Assembly (NCBI GenBank): GCA_035222895.1
Contig: JAVYIG010004988.1
Coordinates: forward strand, 1 to 64,000
From: Strongylocentrotus droebachiensis
Taxonomy: Eukaryota; Echinodermata; Echinoidea; Camarodonta; Strongylocentrotidae
DNA length: 64,000 nucleotides
Direction: 5' to 3'
Below, one piece after another: positions 44,331 to 55,719 of this stretch. Position 1 is the stretch's first letter. The number at the start of each line of letters is the position of its first letter. The position numbers and the translations under genes are program-made. The notes beneath the pieces were generated by a model. That model saw nothing but the letters and a program-made list of their open reading frames with translations, ran no database searches and was not told where the DNA came from.

Positions 44331-47323
44331 TGTTGCTAATATGAATCATTTTGTTTAATGAATAGGATATTTAATGTATATTAGATATAGTACTATGAAA
44401 GTAGGAAGAACCGAATGTTTATTGTTTACAAATATGTTTTTTTAATGAGGGCATTGTGACTTTAAGTAATATACAATTCTTGTAATGAATCATTTTCGAT
44501 TTTTGTTCAGGCACTGATGTAGGTATGAAATATCAGATATAGGTGATCTCTTTTGAGAAATGGCCTTTTGGTTAGGGGTGATAGGTAAAAATATTACCAA
44601 AACCATGATTTCTTGAAAGGTATAATATTCAATAATTAAAACAATAAGTCATGGTATAATCCATTCATTACAATGTATCTTGGGATTAATGTTTATTATC
44701 AACTATGGCTATGTACAACATTTTGAAGTAATCAGTTAAAAATAGCAAAATGCGTATTTGTTATGTGACTATATCGTTGAAGTTATGATCTTAACATTGT
44801 AGCTGTTTTAAAAGCAACTTTTAAAAGTTTTTTATTTTATATCACGTAAAAATGGTCAGGGCTGTAATATGATGGTCAAGGCTGTAAGATGATGGTCAAG
44901 ACTGTAAGATGACAGCCTCTCTGTCTGGTACACTCTCCCTCTATCTTCACCAGTTTTATCTGATAGTTTTCTCTCTTTACTCCTTATCTCTCTTTTCTCT
45001 TCTTACCTAGCGCCACCCTCTGACTCAAACCAACAAACGCACACGGTTATCTACGCACACACACACGCACATACACACCTACACACATTACGTCTCTTCT
45101 TGTGTCATCTCCTTCTCCTCAAGTGATCGCTCCTCGTCTTTATGCCTGGGAACAGCATAAATTGTGCTTTATAATTATTGTTAGCATCTAATTAAATATA
45201 GGCCCTACTAATCCTTTTTACAGAGATGTAAGGAGAGGAGGAAATTGGTAGGTCTTGTTACTAATGTAATGTTAAGGATATGACTTGATATCCCATTTGT
45301 GTGAACCTGTTTCCGTTTTCTCGATATTTCCTCCACAAAAATATTAGGGAATTATCGATGTGTTTTTTTGTTCTTCAAAATTTGAACAAAGAAATGTAAT
45401 ACTGTTGAGGAAAACTGGGAGCGGCTTTGTCTACGCTGCAGTGTGTTGTGTGACGACCTATAATTTTTATTGACTCAGGTTACAAATATGTTGGTATTGT
45501 ACCTGCTTTGTCGATTAAAGGTACGGTTTCATTATCATAATGTTAATTTTTTTCCTTCTAAATATCACAAACCGCTATCTACTTCACGATAATTTTGTTC
45601 CAGAAATGCCTTTCTAAAGAGGAGCAATTTCGATGTCTTAAATTGAACACGCCCCGGCATAAAAGCATCTATTTCACCCTCTGTCTTTATAATTATGATC
45701 TATATGGTCCACACACGTGTTTACGCTATCTGATAAGTACTGAAAACAACAATTTTGTGCTTTATGCTTACTTATTGCAATCTTAATTATTTACTTTCGA
45801 TTTTAATTGACAGGTTGCGCGTGGATACAAAAAAAAAAATGATTTGATAATACGCTTACTTTATTGAAATATCATCCATCTGAGTAAATACGTTTTTATC
45901 AACAAATATAATGGATACATATACCATGTTGAAGATAATACAATGTAGTTATACTTTTCTTTCATAAAATATCTAATAAAGTAGACCCTTCTTTAATACT
46001 TTCTCCATTGCCTCGTGTGTTCAAGGTAGCAAAAGACATACAAACCATAACAGTGTGTTATCCTTTCAAATGTCATGATTATACACCGATTTAGAAAATC
46101 CGGATTAAGATGGATTTCTTCCGTTCACGACGATAGAACAAAATTAACCTATTTTATTTTACATAGTGCACAAATTTACACAGTAATTTTTACTTCTTTG
46201 AAACATTTCATAATCCTATGATTGAGTAAAAGCTTGTTAACAAAATTACACAACGATAATGTATGGTAAAAAAATTAATGTTAACAATTAAAAGAGTACA
46301 GTAATTGTTGACATGTACTTTAAGAGAAAACTTATATATACATATATTACAATTTTGTTTCTAATATAGAAATCACTATTTGTATCTTGTAAATGACGAC
46401 TTAACGCGAATTGAGTGACCTTTGAGTGACCAGTTTTACCATACTCATTTTCCCCAATAGACTGTAGTGTTGTAAAACCGTTAGGAAAACGAATTCTGAA
46501 ATTTCTAATTCCAATAATAGATATCTTGATAATCAGACAGACAGGCGATTGGCTTGTAAAAGTCATGGGATGCATGTATGACCTAAAGGTTTATAATTAT
46601 GATTGCAGCATGAGGCAAAATTACCCAATCCCTTTAAGAACGTTCTTGCGAAATCAAAAGTAAGGGAAAGGATGTACCATTGTAGAACAGCGTGATGTCT
46701 GAACACCTATACAACCATATGATAGGTACAAATTTGAGGTCGTAACTAACGTAATTTTTCTTAAATGGTATTGATGGTATTTTGTTTGTATTACGGTCAG
46801 TTAGAAAGAAGAAATTACTTATTTGCTATTCAGTATTATAAAAGTGAACAGCGTATGACATCCTTTATCCCGAACAAATCTACAGAAAGCAGTCCCAATA
46901 GCCATGTGCATAACTTTTTGATTGAAGCGAACATTACAATGATATGTTACATTAATAGGCTACTGAAGTTACCCTTTCGCCGATTTTTTGAAAGTCTCTA
47001 CAATCGTGTTTTACGTGAATAGATTAAGGTCACCAGCAAGCAATTAATGACTTCGACAAAAAGCAAACTTGATTAGAATTCAAATCTCGTTTATCTTAAT
47101 TCTCTTTTTAAATTCGAAACCTAGTTTAGTATGAGTTTTCATTATAACCAACATAATCATATCACCGTAAACACTACACTTAAGAAAACAGTTGTACTTT
47201 CCGACACTCCAAACGATGGTATTATCTAGAGCCCTTAAAAGATTCCTAAACTTGTCAAACCAGCAGATAACCACAAGTTAATTTGAATTTTACAAATTTA
47301 ACAAAATCGTGTTTTTTCTTGGT
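44331..47323. repeat. 3' flank block L, copy 5
   Basis: Tracks 1750-4440 and 12796-16675. Minisatellite with three units at 44848-44911 and a short (CA)n at 45048-45085. The gene-proximal junction is the short form shared with copies 2 and 3. No gene seen. Confidence 0.8.
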
Positions 47324-48735
47324 CTAATACACATCGACATACAATGCATCAACACTGTCTACCTCATCCTTAGGCAAGGTTGGTGTCTGTCCTGCTTCTG
47401 GAGTGGCCTTCAAGGTATTCCTCGTGGGTCCTTCATCTGGCATTTCATAGAGCGAGATCTCCTCTGCATCATCTCCTGATCCTGGTATCTTGACATCGTC
47501 ATACTGGTCCCCTTTCTGAAGGGTACCCCTGATCTGCTCGTGTTGAGTGATGATAGCACTGTTGCCATAGAGATAATCTGAATTGGAAGATCCAACTTTT
47601 AATGTTGATTTTGACTCACGATTAGTTCCCCTCAATTCCTTGATGGAAGTAGCATACTCTGGACCCTTCCGAGATACATCTTCATATTCTTCAACCGATT
47701 CGTAACAAACTCCAAGATGCTCCGTTTTATCTGTATGATCCACACTTCGTTGATCCAAGCTGGAATCCTTCAATCCCTTAATTAAAGTGGTATACTCTGA
47801 ACCCTTTTCAAGCGATGCATTGCCAGTGTCTTTATTTTCTCTTCGATCTTTCGTTTTCTTACACCGCTGAACGATAATGATAACAATCAATATGAGACTG
47901 AAAACAGAACCAAGAATGGCGATAATCAGAGTTATATTGCCACCACTCGTGTTTTTGTCCGAGCTGGCATTCTTGTTCGTTGGTGAGTGATGTTTTGTTG
48001 TAGATATTGATGTGGATCTATCGGCGGGCACTTTTTTTGAAGCTGTATGAGATAATGTTGATGGTCTATTTTGCGTCGTTTGTTTCAAAGAAGTCGTTGG
48101 TAGCGTAATAGCCATCGGAGAGGAGGATGGCATAGGCTGAGTTGGTAGCATGCATGTGATCCTTGACTCGGCCTCAATTTGCACATAGAATTCTCAATGC
48201 AGTCTCTTTAATCGAAAAATAAAAGGCGCTCTCTTGAATTACAGCCGTCCGATATATGTTCCCGTTCAAAGTGATAGATCGAGAAAGCGTCTGGCTTGTC
48301 CAATAATTATCCAGTGTACACATCACTTTTATTTTATCTGGATTTGAATGATTTGCTATAATGCAATTAGAACATCCAATGACACGCAATTCATACTGAA
48401 TCGTATCATTATAATAGTCAAAACATTCGAAGGTAGCCGAATCATTCATTCTGATGTTAGATATGTATATAGTATTAGTATTAGACCTACCGTTGGGGGG
48501 TAATACCTTGTCTAAAGCGAGGATCGTTGATGACGACACCGAGCCAGTTGGCAATTACTGTTCCATTTCTAAACCACGTATTGTAATCTTCAGGTCGACA
48601 GCAGCTTAGTGTGATATCATCTCCGATGTTAGCTAGTATAATATCACCTTCCACTCTGCATGCAAGATCCACACAGAAAAGCACAACAAACACAGATACA
48701 AAAACACAAAACACCTGCGATCGAATGAACGCCAT
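47324..48735 (-). pseudogene. Ig-domain receptor, copy 5, broken by two frameshifts
   Basis: Same plan as the other copies but in three frames. Codons from the Met at 48735 run to DPRFRQGIT, then go off frame at a six-C run (plus-strand G-run near 48495-48500) that is one base longer than copy 1. The frame holding NIYISNIRMNDSATFEC and the second domain (48554 down to 48174) ends where about 14 bp are missing after KETAL, compared with copy 6. The third frame (48184 down to 47324) holds the stalk, membrane span and tail with SEYTTL and VCYESV ITIMs. The homopolymer lesion could be an assembly error. The 14-bp loss is harder to dismiss. Tail and start are otherwise well kept, so inactivation looks recent. 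The half-module loss matches copy 3. Confidence 0.85.
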
Positions 48736-50666
48736 CTTAGAGCCAAGTTTACGAACAATGATGAAAAATCCAAATCTAAGAAGACTTTATTGGTTGCGCT
48801 TTCATCGCTACGAAACAATGTCAGGTAGGTTTTCCTCTCGCGGCGTCAAACTAGTAACTCATAGTACTGCAGTGATTCGTTAAAGACGATAAAGTACCAC
48901 AATAACTGTATGACCATTGTCTGCATTCGATGATGTAGTTCCTGAAGTCCATGGTGTATAACGGAAATAACGTCTTGAAGCTGGTTGTGATGAAAAGTGC
49001 GTGCAAGGGATCGGGCCGATTTGAAGAAGGGAACCTTTTCCTTCTTCCGATAATTTTGTCATAAAACCTCGTCACGGCACATCATCGAAATACCTATTTC
49101 CCATCATGTTTTGTCACTATAGTGGAGTAGTATTACTTTCATTTCGTGTGCTAGGTTCACTATTATATTGTAAAAATGAATGAACTTTTCACTTTGCTTG
49201 AATTGTACCTCCAGATATCAATGATCAGTCATAGCAAACGCATTTTGTCAAGATCATTGAGATTCTGATGTCGAATATATTTCTAACGATGACCTCAATA
49301 CGAGTCCTAGTTTTCTCAGTCAAATACAATTACTGTTAGCATGCGTGACCAAGAAAATGCGTATAAAGTTTTTTTTTTTTTAATTGGACATTAAGGGGTT
49401 CAAAAACATCCATTTTGGGCCATTTTCAAGAAAAAGGGTATTTTTTTAAAAATGATTCAAAATCCTGCTGTACGCGCCTGTATACGCGTTTAGGGTTATT
49501 TTTGTAGCCCTCGGGGTTTGCTCATGTGTGGCCGACAGCCGCGAGAGATACATGTAGCTTATCTAGCGTAAGTCGGTTTGAAACGATCTTAAGATCTTCA
49601 GTACATCAATATGGATGCCCACGATACCGACCCAGACCTACCAAGTCTCACGCCTCTATGTAGCTGGTCCCTTATATTTTGTTTTTGTATAATAGAATAG
49701 TATTACTGTGCACTGTACATTGTGTACTTTTTGTTAACACTACATGTACTTTTTAAAAGTAAATCAAATTTGAAATGTGATTCTTTTTTTTTTCTTCGAA
49801 GAAAGGACTTATTACGGCTGTGCATTCAACCCGTTTGGAAGTGTAGGCTTAAATTAATGTTTACATTGTGAATTTCACATCAGAAGCGCAATTTGATTTA
49901 TTTTACATTGTCAACAACTTAAATCGTAATCCCTATTGCACTTCAAAATGCTCAAGGGGTTACAATTTTACAATACTTGTTTAATAGTACACTTTTTTGA
50001 AATACCCTGTTAGGGTGTAAATTCGGGGACAAAACCACGTGAAATCCTCATTTAGGGTGTATTTTGGTTTCAGAAATCCTCGTTTAGGGGTTGTCTGGAA
50101 AATCTGTGGTCACGCATGCTTACAGTATTTATACATGACTGAGACTCCCGGGTACGAATCCCAGTCATGATCCTCTGTTAATCATCTTGGTGATGAATTA
50201 GTCTAAAAACACTTTTGTAATGCAACGGAAATCACGTTTCGTCATGCCTGAAGTTCCGCGGCAGAGCCAGGTTCCAGACATTTCATCGCAGGAAAAAAAA
50301 AGATTCCCAAAATGCTGCAGAAAGCTAGAACTTCATAGTGCATGTATCTTGTTTGTTAATAAAAAAAAACACGATATGGCAACCGGTTAATAAACTCTGT
50401 CCTCTTGAGTCTAGATGTGTTAAGACTTCAATTTACTTGACATGGAAATGACACTTGTATTGAAGTGGATCTATTGACTGTCCAAACACATATGATCACT
50501 TAGAAGCATAACGAAACCGAAATTGTATACATAGAAAGTTGTTTGTCAGCATTGTAATATGTATTTTGGAAGAATGACGATTGGTTATGATTATATTTTG
50601 GCCAACATCGACACTTTTTGTCAGAAAGTAGGCGTGGCATATATATTTTCAATATCGTACAGAATA
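48736..50666. repeat. 5' flank block R3, copy 1
   Basis: Begins with the conserved promoter-proximal stretch, then matches 55720-57600 of copy 6. Contains the MITE at 49339-50119. The end rejoins R2-like sequence ('TCTTGAGTCTAGATGTGTTAAGACTTCAAT'). No gene seen. Confidence 0.75.
49339..50119. mobile_element. 781-bp TTA-flanked MITE
   Basis: Inverted ends GCATGCGTGACCA and TGGTCACGCATGC, with TTA on both sides (49336-49338, 50120-50122). A diverged sister is at 56404-57210. A three-base TTA duplication fits the PIF/Harbinger pattern. No transposase. Confidence 0.65.
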
Positions 50667-51183
50667 TACAGGGTGAGTCAGAAAAAATGTTCCACTTTTT
50701 AAAAGTTGTATTGTTTGAAGTATGAATATTTAATTATGGGTTTCATGATATGTCTTGATAGAGTTATCCTCCCTGTACATTTAGGTACCAATTTCATTTG
50801 AATCCCTTTATGCATGACTGAACATCAGACAATCTTTACAAGACTGCCAGATTTTACTTGCGCCAACTTACTGGGTGAGGAATAAAACAGTGCATTGAAC
50901 AAAGACAGTCAGACAAACAGACAGACACACACACACACACACGCAGACACACAGACACACAAACACACGCACGCGCGCGCGCACACACAGACACAGACAA
51001 CACACATGGTTACAATTGTCTGATATTGTCCCCTTTTCTGAATAAGCATTAATTTTTATCAAGATCCCTAAATATTTAAGTGACATTTCCCTGACAATCT
51101 TTCCCTTTAGTACACATTCACTACCACCATCATATCATCTTAATCTTAATTTTCATCATCATCATCATCATCATGAAGTGCAC

Positions 51184-51707
51184 ATGAATCCTCTCGACTT
51201 CTTCTTGTGGGGGCACTTGATGTCAAGGATCTTCAGCAGCCCAGTGGCGGATCCAGGGGGGGGGGGCCCGGGGGGCCCGGCCCCCCCCCCCCCCCTTGAG
51301 AAAAAAATCATGCAAAATCACGTGATTTTTACCTTTTTTGGGGGTTGGGCCCCCCTGGTGCTCAAGGGGGGGGGGTGCAATTAGAAAAAAATTTGACGAC
51401 CAAAATAAAACAAATTGTGCTCTCTACCCCCCCCCCCCCCCCCCCACTGAGCGACTTTTCGGCCGGCGCAATTTTCAAATTTTCGGGAGCAAAAAAAAAA
51501 AAAAAAAGTTGGGCCCCCTCCCCTAAGAAATCCTGGATCCGCGCCTGCAGCAGCCCACCTGTGAACATCGAGGAGCTTCGGAGGAGAATCGTGGACGAGA
51601 CCGACGTGGTACGCCAAGATGGGGACATGATCCGGCGAGCTTTTCAAGGAATGCTTCACCGTACACAACTGTGCATCAAGAGGAATGGCGGCCATGTCGA
51701 GGATTGA
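51184..51707 (+). pseudogene. Transposase C-terminal remnant, split by an insertion
   Basis: Left piece NPLDFFLWGHLMSRIFSS fits the PxDFFLWG block near the third catalytic Asp of Tc1/mariner-superfamily transposases. After the hAT-like insert the frame resumes as SSPPVNIEELRRRIVDE and runs to a TGA at 51705-51707. Everything upstream of the block is deleted. It is a remnant only. Confidence 0.75.
51242..51547. mobile_element. 306-bp hAT-like MITE nested in the transposase remnant
   Basis: Exact 8-bp target duplication CAGCAGCC (51234-51241 and 51548-51555). Inverted ends CAGTGGCGGATCCAGG and CCTGGATCCGCGCCTG. Interior has G-, C- and A-homopolymers. This copy gives the clearest ends for the family seen at 7069, 32044 and 1477. 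Confidence 0.95.
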
Positions 51708-51752
51708 GTACGGAGGAGGGTGGAGAACTTTTGGGAAACAGATTCATTGTTG

Positions 51753-52013
51753 CTAAATATATTACTCATTGCGGGTATAGTATCGAAAATAATATCGCTA
51801 GTGATATTCGTTTGTCTCGCAATGTGGTCAATAAGGAATCTAAAAGATCACGACGTTTCGTATGCTACTGCAATACTTCGTCAGGTGATAAAAACTGTTG
51901 TAAGCAAGGGTCTTTTATACTTTACGGGAGGACCGTAAAGCGGTCTAAAATTCGATCGATAATTGGAACACATTGCGAGACAAACGAATATCACTAGCGA
52001 TATTATTTTCGAT
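51753..52013 (-). mobile_element. Penelope-like fragment nested in the mariner-type element
   Basis: Flanked by the 13-bp repeat AGATTCATTGTTG (51740-51752 and 52014-52026). Both ends carry the 46-base 'TATCGAAAATAATATCGCTA...CGCAATGTG' segment in opposite orientations. The inner part is the complement of 39784-39880, including the hammerhead-like motif. Confidence 0.65.
51847..51889 (-). ncRNA. Hammerhead-ribozyme-like motif, second copy
   Basis: Reverse-complement copy of the motif at 39823-39865. It is identical except C to T at the unpaired position of stem II. Both stems and the CTGACGA, GAAA and GTC parts are kept. Confidence 0.55.
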
Positions 52014-52396
52014 AGATTCATTGTTGTACCACAATAAAATACCTCAATAAATACAACAATTGTTTGTGTTTTTATTCACCGACGTTTGCGGTATTTGTGT
52101 GTGAGTGTGTGCCTTTGTGCTTGTGCGTGTGTGTGTGTGTGTGTGTCTGTCTGACTGTCTTTGTTCAATGCACTGTTTTATTCCTCACCCAGTAAGTTGG
52201 CGCAAGTGAAATATGGCAGTCTTGTAAAGATTGTCTGTTGTTCAGTCATGCGTGAAGGGATTCAAATGAAAATGGTACCTAAATGTACTGGGAGGATAAC
52301 TCTATCCAGACATATCATGAAACCCCTGATTAAATAGTCAAACTTCAAACAAAACAACTTTTTAAAAGTGGGACATTTTTTCTGACTCACCCTGTA

Positions 52397-54489
52397 TAGT
52401 GTTTTTATTGTTAGTATTTCCGTGTTAGGTACTTTACTAAATTTGATTCTCATAATTGTCATTAGCGATCATGTTTGTGGATTCATAGATGCCTTAAAAG
52501 AAAAATCTCTATTGCGTCGTGTTTCCAAGGTCGCAAAAGGCGTTGAGCCATAACATTGCGATATCGTTTCAATTAAATGTCCTGATTAAGACAGATTTCT
52601 TCTGTTTCTCCTGACGAAAACAATGAATGAACCTATTATTTTGTTTAATATAGTGCACAATTTACACAATCATTGTTACAACTTGAAACATGTTATAATC
52701 CAAAGACTGAGTTCAGACTTGTGTGAGGAATTACATAATGCCAATGCATGGTCGAAAATTAATTTCAACAATTGAAAATAATCAGTAGTTGGTGACATGT
52801 ATTTTAAGAGAGTACATTTACACACTTTTTAAATTACAAATTCTGCGTTTCTGATATAGAAATTATTATGTTTATCTTGTGAAAAACGACTTAACGCGTA
52901 CTCAATAGTGCTGCGTACAAATACATATTATATTGTGCCGAATGCACAAATTGTCATTGGATATGAATATTGAGTACGTTCTTGCGAAAGCATGTAAGTA
53001 AGGCAAAGGATGTACCATATATAGAACATCGTGATATATGTACAAGTATACAACCATATCCATGGTAGAGAAGATAGCTCGTTATTTGATGCCATTACAT
53101 AAGTATTCTTATATGGTATTGATGTTATCTTTATGTTCATTTTACGGTCAATGAGAAAGAAGAGATTACTTATTTTTCTAGATTATAAAAGTAAACAACG
53201 TATTACACCCTTTTCCAGAACAAATATACAGAAAGCAGTTTCAATAGCCTTGTGCATCACCTTTTGAAATGAGCGAACATTACAATGAAATATAACATTA
53301 ATCTAACAGGATTTCTGAAGGCAAACGATAGGCTACTGAAGTTACCTTTTAGCTGATTTCCTAAAAGTCTCTACAATCGTGTTATACGTACACATTTAAG
53401 GTCGCCAACAAGCAATCAATGACTACGACTTTGAAAGTAAGCAAAGGCAATCCACTTCGTTTTACCTTGTAGAAATATAGGTATAAAACCATTTCATCAT
53501 ATTACACCATTCAAATAAACGGAATTTTAAATAGAATCTTACATACACGGCATCCAAAGAGTTCGGCTCATTATAAGAATTTACAAAAAAGGAAATTGAT
53601 TTGGATTCAAATCTGTTTTATATTAATGCTCTTTTTAACTTCGAAACCTAGTTTACTTTGAGTTTTCATTACAACCAACATCATATGGCCGTAAACGCAG
53701 TTGTACCGTTTGTACACTCCAAACGATGGTATTATCTAGAGTCATTAACAGATTCCCGAACTTGTCACACCAGCAGATAAATTTAAGGTGTTCGTATAAG
53801 CATGATTTGATATCTCCTTTAAAAGTGTTAGTTTTTACTTTTCAAAAAGATCTTAAAACTCATATAGCAGCCGATGTTGTGACAAGATTTAAACAACTTC
53901 TCGGAATCCCTTTATCCTATCACGTTTTATGTAAGAGGTTTATTTTTTTCTTCTATTTATCCTCTTTCGAGGGACTTTATTTGTTCATATCATAAGTCAT
54001 CATGCAGTTGTAACATATCATACATAGTACAGAACATGAAACTAATGTGACATAATCACTAACTAAAATAATGAAAACATTTTTGTAACTTCGTTTGTAT
54101 CGAATTTCTTTTGATTACATTTCATATTGAGATAGGTACGAATTTCCACCTTTAATTCTTTTATCAAATATACAGCATGTATCCTGTGCTTTTCACTTCC
54201 ATAACATTCTCTAATATAGTTTCTATAGATAAGATGTTTATGCTACACAATGTGGCTTCAATGTTGAGACGGTTAGAGCCTTCCCCAAATATCATCTTCA
54301 AGTTAATATTTTGTCAAAATATAACCGAGTAGTGTTCAGTATCAATTCGGAAATCGGCTTTAGCCTTTAGGTGACAAATCTTTAAGACTAAATATTAGGC
54401 AATAAACCCTTCAACAACAATTAAATTTGAATTTGAAAAGTTTTGAACAAAATAATTATTTAATAAAATAGGTGTTTTTTTTTCTTGGT
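52397..54489. repeat. Inter-gene block and 3' flank S of copy 6
   Basis: 52397-53000 resembles the R2 distal part (40240-40850). 53080-53780 resembles 10490-11040, and 53781-54489 is block S. A roughly 297-bp insert (53936-54232) interrupts block S relative to 4847. Read on the minus strand it contains AATAAA and resembles a retroelement 3' end. No gene seen. Confidence 0.7.
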
Positions 54490-55719
54490 CTAATAAACAT
54501 CGACGTACAACGCATCAACACTGAAAACCTCATCCTTAGGCAAGGTTGGTGTCTGTCCTGCTTCTGGAGTGGCCTTCAAGGTATTCCTGGTGGGTCTTTC
54601 ATCTGGCATGTCATGGAGCCGAAACTCTTCAGCATCACCCCCTGATCCTGGCATCTTGACATCATCATACTGGTCCCCTGGCTGAATGGTACCCCTGATC
54701 TGCTCGTGTTGAGTGATGATAGCATTGTTGCCATAGAGATGATCTGAATTGGAAGATCTATCAAGAACATTTGATGTTGATTTTGACTCACGATTAGCTT
54801 CCCTCAATTCCATAATTAAAGTGGTATACTCTGGACCCTTCCGAGATCCATCTTCAACCGATTCGTTACGAACTACAGGATGCTCCTGTTTAATCGATGC
54901 ATTGCCAGTGTCTTTATTTTCTTGTCGATCTTTCGTTTTCTTACATCGCAAAACGATAATGATTACAATTAATATGAGACTGAAAACAGAACCAAGAATG
55001 GCGATAATAAGGGTCATATTGCCATATAGGAATGTCGATGCTCTTTTTTTCGTTGTTTGTTTCAAAGAAGTCGTTGGTAGCGTAGTCATGGGAGAGGAAG
55101 ATAGCATGCAGGTGATCCTCGACTCGGTCTCAATATACAGATAGAATCCTGAATGAAGCCTGTTTAATGCAGTCACAGTAATCGAAAAAGTAAAGGCGTT
55201 TCCTTGAATTACAGCCGTCCGATTCATGTTCCCGTTCAAAGTGATATATCGAGAAAGCGCCTGGCTTGTCCAATAATTATCCAGTGTACAAATCACTTTT
55301 ATTTTATCTGGATTTGAATGATTTGCTATAATGCAATTAGAACATCCAATGACACGAAAGTCAAACGACTGAAGGGTTTTATTATAATAGCCAAAACATT
55401 CGAAGGTAGCCGAATCATTTATTCTGATGTTAGAAATGTATATATTGTTAGAATCAGGATTACCATATTGGGTAACACCTTGTGTAAAACGAGGATCATT
55501 GATGAAGACACCGTCCCAGTTGGCAAGTAATGTTTCATTTCTGTACCACCACTTGAAGAGATCATATACACCATCTGGTCGAGAGCAGCTTAGTGTGATT
55601 CTATCTCCAATGTTAGCTAGTATAATATCACCTTCCACTCTGCATGCAAGATCAACACAGAAAAGCACAACAAACACAGATACAAAAACACAAAACATCT
55701 GCGATCGAATGCACGCCAT
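54490..55719 (-). CDS. Ig-domain receptor, copy 6, short stalk and no canonical ITIM
   Basis: Single-exon, 409-residue type I receptor, the shortest intact copy. Signal peptide 1-30; V-type Ig domain Cys45, Trp57/58, NDSATFEC ending at Cys108; GCSNC linker (Cys126/129); second domain Cys144-Cys204. About 38 stalk residues are missing, so KKRASTFLYGN leads straight into the membrane span (about 235-257). The tail has one tyrosine module. VRNESV has Asn285 for the ITIM tyrosine, PEYTTL (Tyr298) lacks the -2 residue of the consensus, the third-site module is gone, and LHDMP has His369 where other copies have Tyr. YGNN (329), YDDV (351) and the C-terminal LYVDVY (405, 409) remain. The frame is intact and the Ig part well kept. 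It binds perhaps the same kind of ligand but signals differently. Confidence 0.88.
   Translation of the reverse strand: MACIRSQMFCVFVSVFVVLFCVDLACRVEGDIILANIGDRITLSCSRPDGVYDLFKWWYRNETLLANWDGVFINDPRFTQGVTQYGNPDSNNIYISNIRINDSATFECFGYYNKTLQSFDFRVIGCSNCIIANHSNPDKIKVICTLDNYWTSQALSRYITLNGNMNRTAVIQGNAFTFSITVTALNRLHSGFYLYIETESRITCMLSSSPMTTLPTTSLKQTTKKRASTFLYGNMTLIIAILGSVFSLILIVIIIVLRCKKTKDRQENKDTGNASIKQEHPVVRNESVEDGSRKGPEYTTLIMELREANRESKSTSNVLDRSSNSDHLYGNNAIITQHEQIRGTIQPGDQYDDVKMPGSGGDAEEFRLHDMPDERPTRNTLKATPEAGQTPTLPKDEVFSVDALYVDVY

Larger units (their letters stand above)
50669..52394. mobile_element. Tc1/mariner-type element with long inverted repeats
   Basis: TA on both sides (50667-50668, 52395-52396). 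Inverted ends start CAGGGTGAGTCAGAAAAAAT and extend inward about 300 bp on each side, ending in a (CA)n tract on the left (about 50925-51005) and (GT)n on the right (about 52100-52150). The paralog at about 40220 lacks it. It carries a decayed transposase end and two younger insertions. Confidence 0.88.

Noticed and set aside
54001..54080. A possible tRNA-like or small RNA gene in the 53936-54232 insert.
   Set aside because: No cloverleaf or A/B box found. The insert looks like a retroelement 3' end.
5116..55719. Relation to sea-urchin 185/333 genes or to VLR genes.
   Set aside because: No Gly-rich or His-rich element structure and no leucine-rich repeats. The Cys/Trp/DSAxFxC pattern is Ig-type.
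5116..55719. Canonical rearranging antigen receptor (V-J type).
   Set aside because: No FGxG J-like motif after the second Cys, no recombination signal heptamer/nonamer pair found beside the domains, and the exon runs unbroken into the tail.
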